Below are positions 57,062-64,000 of a stretch of DNA of 64,000 nucleotides, piece by piece (positions within the stretch are counted from its first letter, which is position 1; every line of letters begins with the position of its first letter). The stretch spans positions 62,001-126,000 of the forward strand of contig NZ_JAHCLR010000004.1 of the NCBI RefSeq assembly GCF_018455725.1, in the 5' to 3' direction. A program made the translations under genes and the position numbers. This DNA is from Mycolicibacter acidiphilus (lineage in GTDB: Bacteria > Actinomycetota > Actinomycetes > Mycobacteriales > Mycobacteriaceae). A model generated the notes under the pieces. The model was not told where the DNA came from. It saw nothing but the letters and a program-made list of their open reading frames with translations, and searched no databases.

Positions 57062-58400
57062 CGCCGGCCTCGACCCGGGTCAGGGACAGCTGATCGATAC
57101 GACGGCCGTCCATCCGGACCACCCGGGCGCGCCAGCGCGGCGGCTGCGCGGACAGCTCATCGGGCTCGAACGCGGTGAGGTCGACGGTCTCACCGGCCAC
57201 CGGGATGTGCCCTAGGTGCTGCAGCACCAGCCCGCCGATCGTCTCGTAACCGCCTGCCGGCGCCCGGTAGCCGGTGGCGGCGGCCACCTCGTCGATCCGC
57301 AGCAGGCCGGAGACCTGCCAGCCGACGCCGTCGGCCACCACGTCGGGGGTCGCGTCGTCGTGTTCGTCGCGGACATCACCGACGATCTCCTCGATCAGAT
57401 CCTCCATTGTGAGCATCCCGGCGGTGCCGCCGTACTCGTCGACGACCAGCGCGGCCTGCAGCGGGCCGGAGCGCAGCTGCGCCATCACCGCGTCACCGTC
57501 CAGGGTGGACGGCACCAGGGCGGCCGGCCGGGCGATGGCGGTGACCGGGGTGTCGGCCCGGACTGCGGCCGGCACCCCGAAAACCTGCTTGACGTGCACG
57601 ATCCCGACGGTCGCGTCGAGGTCGCCGTCGATCACCGGGAAGCGGGAGAAACCGGTGTCGATCGCGGTGGCGGCCAGGTCGGCGACGGTGGCGCCGGCCT
57701 GCAGGGTGACGATCTTCGACCGCGGGGTCATCAGCTCCGCGGCGGTCAGCGCGCCGAACCGCAGCGAGCCGCCGACCAGCGCCGCGGTGGTCGGGTCCAG
57801 GGCGCCGCTGCGCGCCGAGTTGCGCACCAGGGAGGCCAGTTCCCGCGGTGACCGCGCCGAGGCCAGCCGGTCGGTGGGCTCGATGCCCAGCCGGATCAGA
57901 ATGCGGTTCGCGGCGCCGTTGGTCAGCCGGATCGCGTAGGCGAACATCCGGGAGAACAGCAGCTGCGGCCCGGCGACGGCGCGGGCGATCGGCAGCGGGC
58001 GGGCCACGGCCAGGTTCTTCGGCACCAGTTCGCCGAAGACCATTGACAGGGAGGTCGCCATCGCCAGCGCCAGGAACAGGGCGACGCCGTTCGCGGTGCC
58101 CTCGGTCAGGCCCAGGGCGCTCAGCGCCGGACGCAGCCACCGGGCCAGCACCGGTTCGGCCAGGTAGCCGGTCGCCAGGGTGGTGATGGAAATGCCCAGC
58201 TGCGCGCCGGACAGCTGAAACGACAGGGTGTTGTGGGCGCGCTGGATGTAGACGTCCCGGCGGGCGCCGCGGCGCGCGTTGGCCTCCACGACGCTGCGCT
58301 CCAGGGTGGTCAGGGAGAACTCGGCCGCGACGAAGACCGCGGTGCCCAGGGTGAGCACCGCGAACGCCAGCAGGCTGAGGACGGTGACGGCCATGTTCAT
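57054..58400 (-). CDS. CNNM/CorC-type membrane protein with CBS and CorC/HlyC domains (Rv1842c-like)
   Basis: This 448-residue paralogue of the next gene has a DUF21 membrane domain (about 1-190), a CBS pair (about 215-335; [10 protein letters not shown] and [17 protein letters not shown]) and a C-terminal CorC/HlyC domain (about 350-440). The pair probably forms one metal-handling unit. It starts 25 nt after guaB1. Confidence 0.92.
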   Translation of the reverse strand: MNMAVTVLSLLAFAVLTLGTAVFVAAEFSLTTLERSVVEANARRGARRDVYIQRAHNTLSFQLSGAQLGISITTLATGYLAEPVLARWLRPALSALGLTEGTANGVALFLALAMATSLSMVFGELVPKNLAVARPLPIARAVAGPQLLFSRMFAYAIRLTNGAANRILIRLGIEPTDRLASARSPRELASLVRNSARSGALDPTTAALVGGSLRFGALTAAELMTPRSKIVTLQAGATVADLAATAIDTGFSRFPVIDGDLDATVGIVHVKQVFGVPAAVRADTPVTAIARPAALVPSTLDGDAVMAQLRSGPLQAALVVDEYGGTAGMLTMEDLIEEIVGDVRDEHDDATPDVVADGVGWQVSGLLRIDEVAAATGYRAPAGGYETIGGLVLQHLGHIPVAGETVDLTAFEPDELSAQPPRWRARVVRMDGRRIDQLSLTRVEAGDD

Positions 58401-58425
58401 TGCGGTCTCGCCGGTCTCGTCGATC

Positions 58426-59865
<1,440 letters not shown>

Positions 59866-59880
59866 CTAGGGCATTATCGC

Positions 59881-61329
59881 CTACGTGGCGATTTCGGTGC
59901 GGTTCCCGCTCCACAGCGTGTGGAATTTGCCCGGCGCGTCGACCCGGCCGTAGGTGTGCGCGCCGAAGTAGTCCCGCTGCCCCTGGATCAGCGCCGCCGG
60001 CAGCCGCTCGGCGCGCAGCCCGTCGTAGTAGGCCAGCGCCGAGGAGAAGCCGGGGGTGGCGATCCCCAGGGCGACCGCGGTGGTCACCACCCGGCGCCAG
60101 CTGTCGATCGCCGACTCCACCGCCGTGCGGAAGTAGGGGGCGGCCAGCAGCGTCGGCAGTTGCGGCTCGGCGTCGAACGCCTCCTTGATCCGGTTGAGGA
60201 ATTTGGCCCGGATGATGCAGCCGCCGCGCCAGATCGTCGCCAGGTCGCCGGGGCTGACGTCCCAGCCGTATTCGGCGCTGCCGGCCTGGATCTGGTTGAA
60301 GCCCTGGGCGTAGGCGACGATCTTCGAGGCGTACAGCGCCTGGCGGACGTCCTCGGTGAACGTGGCGACGTCGGTGGGCCGCGCGCCGAGGGTGCCCGAC
60401 GCCAGCCCGGCGCCGGCGCGCCGCTGCGGCACCGAGCCCGACAGCGCCCGGGCGAACACCGCCTCGGCGATGCCGGTCACCGGCACCCCCAGGTCCAGGG
60501 CGGACTTCACCGTCCAGCGGCCGGTGCCCTTCTGCCCGGCCTCGTCGACGATGACGTCCACCAGCGGCTTGCCGGTCTTGGCGTCCACCTGACGCAGCAC
60601 CTCGGCGGTGATCTCCACCAGGTAGCTGTCCAGATCCCCGGCGTTCCAGTCGGTGAACACGTCGGCGATGTCGGCCGCCGACAGCCCCAGCGCGTCGCGC
60701 AGCAGCTGGTAGGCCTCGCCGATCAGCTGCATGTCGGAGTACTCGATGCCGTTGTGCACCATCTTGACGAAGTGCCCGGAGCCGTCCGGGCCGATGTGCG
60801 TGCAGCACGGCACCCCGTCGACGTGCGCGGAGATCTCCTCCAGCAGCGGCCCCAGCGCCACATAGGACGCGGCCGGTCCGCCGGGCATGATCGCCGGCCC
60901 GTTCAGCGCGCCCTCCTCACCACCGGAGATGCCGGCGCCGACGAAGTGCAGGCCCCGGTCGGCCATCTCCTTCTCCCGCCGGATGGTGTCGGTGTACAGC
61001 GCATTGCCGCCGTCGATGATGATGTCGCCGGGCTCCATCGCATCGGCCAGGTCGTTGATGACTGCGTCGGTGGCGGCGCCGGCCTGCACCATGATCAGCA
61101 CCCGCCGCGGCTTCTCCAGCGCGGCAAGGAATTCCGGGATCGATTCGGTGCGCACGAAGTTCCCGTCGGAACCGTGCTCGGCGAGCAGGGCGTCGGTCTT
61201 GGCGATCGACCGGTTGTGCAGCGCGACGGTGTAGCCGTGCCGGGCGAAGTTACGCGCGATGTTGGATCCCATGACGGCCAGACCGGTCACCCCGATCTGG
61301 GCGGTGCCGACAAGTTCCGACGCACTCAT
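59881..61329 (-). CDS. gnd1: 6-phosphogluconate dehydrogenase, decarboxylating
   Basis: This pentose-phosphate enzyme is 482 residues long. The N-terminal NADP fold has GVTGLAVMGSNIARNFA, the substrate site has GSGHFVKMVHNGIEY with the catalytic Lys, and the C-terminus has the long dimeric-type tail. Length and context (guaB1, blaR/blaI) match Rv1844c. Confidence 0.96.
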   Translation of the reverse strand: MSASELVGTAQIGVTGLAVMGSNIARNFARHGYTVALHNRSIAKTDALLAEHGSDGNFVRTESIPEFLAALEKPRRVLIMVQAGAATDAVINDLADAMEPGDIIIDGGNALYTDTIRREKEMADRGLHFVGAGISGGEEGALNGPAIMPGGPAASYVALGPLLEEISAHVDGVPCCTHIGPDGSGHFVKMVHNGIEYSDMQLIGEAYQLLRDALGLSAADIADVFTDWNAGDLDSYLVEITAEVLRQVDAKTGKPLVDVIVDEAGQKGTGRWTVKSALDLGVPVTGIAEAVFARALSGSVPQRRAGAGLASGTLGARPTDVATFTEDVRQALYASKIVAYAQGFNQIQAGSAEYGWDVSPGDLATIWRGGCIIRAKFLNRIKEAFDAEPQLPTLLAAPYFRTAVESAIDSWRRVVTTAVALGIATPGFSSALAYYDGLRAERLPAALIQGQRDYFGAHTYGRVDAPGKFHTLWSGNRTEIAT

Positions 61330-61365
61330 ACATTCGCCTTTCGGTGGGTGATCGGGGAACCCCGG

Positions 61366-62304
61366 CTACCGGGCGATCAGTCTGTGCAGTTCGGTCAGCC
61401 ACGGTACCGCCAGCGCGATCGTCGGAACGGCCAGCACCCCGGCGGCGGTCGTGTACGCCAGTGCGGCCAGCGTCCGGCTGTTCCCCGGGCCGGACAGCCG
61501 GCGCACCCGCAGCACCGTGGTGGGACCACCGGCGGCCAAGGCGCCCGCCGGCGCGGCGGTCGACGCACACGTCACCAGGGCGCGGGCCAGGGGAGGGGCG
61601 CCGGCCACCCGCACGGCGGCGTCGTCGGCCAGCAGTTCGACCAGCAGGCGGACCGCGTCCAGCGCGCTGGCGCTGCGCACGAACCGGGGGAATGCGGTGT
61701 GCACCGCGGTGAACGCCTCCAGCACCAGGTCGTGGCGGGCGCGCAGGTGGGCGCGCTCATGGCTGAGCACCGCGGTCAATTCGGCGTCGCTCAGCGCGGT
61801 CAGTGTCCCGGCGCTGAGCACCACCCGACTGCGCACCCCGGGCAGGCAGTAGGCCAGCGGCTGCAGCACCTCCAGGATGCGCAGCCCGGCGGTGCGGCCG
61901 ACGGCGGTGTCGCGCTCGATGCTGAGCAGGTCGACCAGCATGCGGTGCCGGGCCCGGCGGGCCCGGGTGCTGATCGCCCCGCGCACCGTCGTCACCGCCA
62001 GCCGGACACCGACCAGCACGGTCAGCATGAACACGGTGACGTAGAGCAGCCACAGTGGTAGGCCGAGGCGGTTGATGTCGCCGAGCAGCGTCGCCGTCGG
62101 CCGACCGTCCGGGCCGGGCATCAGCAGACGGCTGGCGATCGCGATACCGGCGCTGAACGCCGACAGCACTGCGGCGATCGCGACGGCCTGCCACAGCACC
62201 AGTGCGGCGCGGGGTGCGTGCAGCGGCCAGTGCGCGCGCGCCAGCAACCCGGGGACCGGGCCGACCAGCAGCAGCGCGACGACGGTGAAGGCCAGCGCGG
62301 ACAC
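61366..62304 (-). CDS. BlaR1-like M56 metallopeptidase (Rv1845c-like)
   Basis: This 312-residue membrane protein has about four helices and the zinc motif HERAH (in VLSHERAHLRAR). It belongs to the M56 family, which senses a signal and cleaves a BlaI-type repressor. It lacks the penicillin-binding sensor of BlaR1. GTG at 62304 has AAGGGAG upstream. It lies 14 nt after blaI. Confidence 0.93.
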   Translation of the reverse strand: MSALAFTVVALLLVGPVPGLLARAHWPLHAPRAALVLWQAVAIAAVLSAFSAGIAIASRLLMPGPDGRPTATLLGDINRLGLPLWLLYVTVFMLTVLVGVRLAVTTVRGAISTRARRARHRMLVDLLSIERDTAVGRTAGLRILEVLQPLAYCLPGVRSRVVLSAGTLTALSDAELTAVLSHERAHLRARHDLVLEAFTAVHTAFPRFVRSASALDAVRLLVELLADDAAVRVAGAPPLARALVTCASTAAPAGALAAGGPTTVLRVRRLSGPGNSRTLAALAYTTAAGVLAVPTIALAVPWLTELHRLIAR

Positions 62305-62318
62305 GCTGTCAGTCTCCC

Positions 62319-62735
62319 TTAGCGAGCGGTCCGACCGCCAGCGGGGACCTCGATCCGATGTTTGGACTCCAGTTCGTCGAGGGCCCGGCGCAGGGCGTCG
62401 GCTTCGTCGATCCCGACGCGCTCGACGAAGTGCACCAGTGCGGCCTGCCGGTCACCGGAGTCCGCGGCCTGATCCAGTGCCTCCACCATCAGCCCGGCGA
62501 CCAGTTCGTCGCGGCCCCGCATCGGGGCGTAGCGGTGCGCCCGGTCGTCGCGGATCTGCGCGACCAGGTTCTTCTTCGCCAGCCGCTGCAGCACGGTCAT
62601 CACCGTCGTGTACGCCAGATCGCGGTGCATCGCCAGTGCCTCGTGGACCTGGCGCACGGTCTGCGACTCGGGCACGGACCACAGGTGGTCCATCACCGCC
62701 CGCTCCAGATCCCCCAAACGCGTCAGCTTCGCCAT
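62319..62735 (-). CDS. blaI: BlaI/MecI/CopY-family repressor
   Basis: This 138-residue winged-helix repressor starts MAKLTRLGDLERAVMDHLWS. In M. tuberculosis BlaI represses blaC and other genes and is inactivated via the M56 partner. Length equals the 138-residue homologue. Confidence 0.95.
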   Translation of the reverse strand: MAKLTRLGDLERAVMDHLWSVPESQTVRQVHEALAMHRDLAYTTVMTVLQRLAKKNLVAQIRDDRAHRYAPMRGRDELVAGLMVEALDQAADSGDRQAALVHFVERVGIDEADALRRALDELESKHRIEVPAGGRTAR

Positions 62736-62769
62736 GTCCTATTCATTCCTCTGGGCAACGTCAGCCAGC

Positions 62770-63225
62770 CTACCCGTGGTTACTACCGGCCGTCGTACCA
62801 GATGCTGTGCGTCTGCTGCCGCGGGCCCGCTCGACAGCCACCGAAACCGTCAGTACCTGCGCGAATACCCGCTGCCCGGCGGTGGTGACGTCGACGGCCC
62901 GGCTGCCGGGGCGCCGCCGCACCCAGCCCGCGGTCTCGGCGCGAGCCAGCACCGCGGCACCGAGCGCCCCCGCCAGGTGCGGGCGGTGTTCGGTCCAGTC
63001 GACACAGCAGCGCAGCAGCGGCCGGGCCGACGCCGGCCGGTCGGCCAGCGCGCCCAGATCCACCCCGAGTTCGGCGAACACCGGGTCGGCCTGCGGCCCC
63101 AGCCGGCAGGTGCCGTCGACGACGAGGGCACCGCGGCGGAGCAGACCGTCGAAGACCGCGACGCCGAGCGCGCCGGCCAGGTGGTCGTAGCAGGTGCGGG
63201 CGGCGCACAGTTCCGGGCTGGGCAT
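62770..63225 (-). CDS. ArsR-type C-terminal domain without a helix-turn-helix
   Basis: This 151-residue protein starts MPSPELCAARTCYDHLAGAL and has RPLLRCCVDWTEHRPHLAGA. Both blocks are typical of the C-terminal half of a group of actinobacterial ArsR-family regulators. The N-terminal HTH that normally precedes is missing. The sequence upstream is taken by the divergent thioesterase gene, so the gene looks truncated or is a stand-alone domain. A longer frame to 63267 adds no HTH. Confidence 0.65.
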   Translation of the reverse strand: MPSPELCAARTCYDHLAGALGVAVFDGLLRRGALVVDGTCRLGPQADPVFAELGVDLGALADRPASARPLLRCCVDWTEHRPHLAGALGAAVLARAETAGWVRRRPGSRAVDVTTAGQRVFAQVLTVSVAVERARGSRRTASGTTAGSNHG

Positions 63226-63270
63226 GACTCCAGTGTGCGTCGGCGGTCGCCGGCGGTGTAAACACAAGGC

Positions 63271-63690
63271 ATGGCCCCCACCGACGGCATCATGCCGGGC
63301 TACCGCTCACCCTTCGACGACGAGATCGGCCTGACCTTCACCGAACTGAGCCCCGACGGCGGCCGCGCGCGGCTGGAACTGCAGCCCAAACTGTGGCAGC
63401 CGACCGGGATCGTGCACGGTGGGGTGTACTGCTCGATCGTCGAAAGCGTCGCGAGTGTCTCCGCCTACACCTGGCTGAGCGCCAACGGCGGCGGAAACGT
63501 GGTGGGCGTCAACAACAACACCGACTTCCTGCGCGCCGTGTCCGCCGGCACCGTGTCCGCGACGTCCACGCCGATCCACCGCGGTCGCCGCCAGCAACTG
63601 TGGCTGGTGACGATCACCGACGACGACGAGCGGCTGATCGCCCGCGGTCAGGTGCGGTTGCAGAACCTCGAACCGGTGGATGGGGCTTAG
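63271..63690 (+). CDS. PaaI-type hotdog thioesterase (Rv1847-like)
   Basis: This 139-residue single-hotdog thioesterase carries the HGG motif in GIVHGGVYCSIVESVAS, with NNNTDFLRAV later. It probably hydrolyses an aryl- or acyl-CoA; the substrate is unknown. The length equals the M. tuberculosis protein (140). In that species the urease operon follows; here ndh does. Confidence 0.92.
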   Translation: MAPTDGIMPGYRSPFDDEIGLTFTELSPDGGRARLELQPKLWQPTGIVHGGVYCSIVESVASVSAYTWLSANGGGNVVGVNNNTDFLRAVSAGTVSATSTPIHRGRRQQLWLVTITDDDERLIARGQVRLQNLEPVDGA

Positions 63691-63717
63691 GCTCGCCACC
63701 CCCCCGGGCGCGTCGGC

Positions 63718-64000
63718 CTAGCTGACCGCGCGTTCGGCGGCGCCGCGCTGCGCCTCGGCCGCCAGCACCTCGAGCTGCTCCAGCCGGGTTCGGGCGAACG
63801 CCTGCTGCTCGGTGATCGTGAGCTGGCCGCGACGGTTGCTCAGGAACGTCACGTTCCAGGACAGCAGTGTGCTCAGCTTGCTCCGGAAGCCGACCAGGTA
63901 GATCAGGTGCAGCAGCAGCCAGGCCAGCCAGGCGAAGAAACCGCTGAACTCGATCGGGCCGATCTTGGTGACCGCGGAGAGCCGCGACACGGTGGCCATC
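63718..64000 (-). CDS. ndh: Type II NADH dehydrogenase, C-terminal end (5' outside window)
   Basis: The 94 codons in the window encode the C-terminus of Ndh: MATVSRLSAVTKIGPIEFSG, then an amphipathic membrane-binding helix (FFAWLAWLLLHLIYLVGF), TLLSWNVTFLSNRRGQLTIT and a helical tail. Ndh feeds NADH electrons to menaquinone. The start lies beyond 64000. Confidence 0.93.
   Translation of the reverse strand, partial: MATVSRLSAVTKIGPIEFSGFFAWLAWLLLHLIYLVGFRSKLSTLLSWNVTFLSNRRGQLTITEQQAFARTRLEQLEVLAAEAQRGAAERAVS

Overview
The window is a high-GC mycobacterial chromosome segment. It carries a complete ESX-5 (type VII) secretion locus with PE, PPE and WXG100 (Esx) genes, followed by a long run of genes in the order known from the Mycobacterium tuberculosis complex around Rv1782-Rv1854: mgtC, erg3-like, bacA-like ABC, secA2, pgsA2, gcvH, garA, resR/mcdR, gcvB, glcB, guaB1, gnd1, blaI and ndh. 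ESX-5 is confined to the slow-growing lineage, so I infer a slow-growing or related species. I cannot name it. The pe/ppe content is modest, and cyp143/fdxA (inside ESX-5) and the urease genes (before ndh) of M. tuberculosis are absent here.

Layout. 1-3951 (minus strand): two tandem paralogues fusing a b-type cytochrome to a sulfite-oxidase/MsrP-fold molybdenum domain, with a small unknown gene between them. 4429-10142: eccB5-eccC5, closed by a 17-bp perfect hairpin. 10504-20112: PE, PPE, esxM, esxN, a hairpin, then espG5, eccD5, mycP5, eccE5 and eccA5, mostly with overlapping ends. 20113-25470: a structured leader with a short leader ORF, a PE gene, a near-identical copy of esxM-esxN, and three tandem PPE genes. 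25504-28152: a promoter, an M-box Mg2+ riboswitch, a second related leader ORF, a PPE gene and mgtC. 28146-33699: an NDH-2-like flavoprotein, a sterol-desaturase-family enzyme, a lectin-LysM protein, and a coupled protease-VOC-flavoprotein operon. 33792-44246: BacA-like ABC transporter, then secA2, pgsA2, the DUF881/Sbp cluster, gcvH, garA and regulators. 44248-47472: glycine riboswitch and gcvB. 47479-50627: two exported proteins, one a leucine-rich repeat-like solenoid. 50634-63225 (minus strand): VWA lipoprotein-like protein, glcB, two CNNM transporters, guaB1, gnd, blaR/blaI and an ArsR-like fragment. 63271-64000: a thioesterase and the 3' end of ndh.

How it fits together. EccB5, EccC5, EccD5 and EccE5 form the membrane channel. 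MycP5 stabilises and matures it, EspG5 chaperones PPE proteins and EccA5 is the cytosolic AAA+ partner. The PE, PPE and Esx proteins are its substrates. The downstream pe-esxMN-ppe and ppe-mgtC units extend the substrate set and tie it to Mg2+ limitation through the M-box. The most interesting signals are: two PPE proteins whose C-termini resemble the last helix-strand unit of the neighbouring MgtC; a pair of related proline-containing leader ORFs, one behind the M-box and one behind a different leader; an M-box anti-Shine-Dalgarno segment able to pair with either the aptamer or the leader ribosome-binding site; and short ORFs overlapping the start codons of eccB5 and eccD5.
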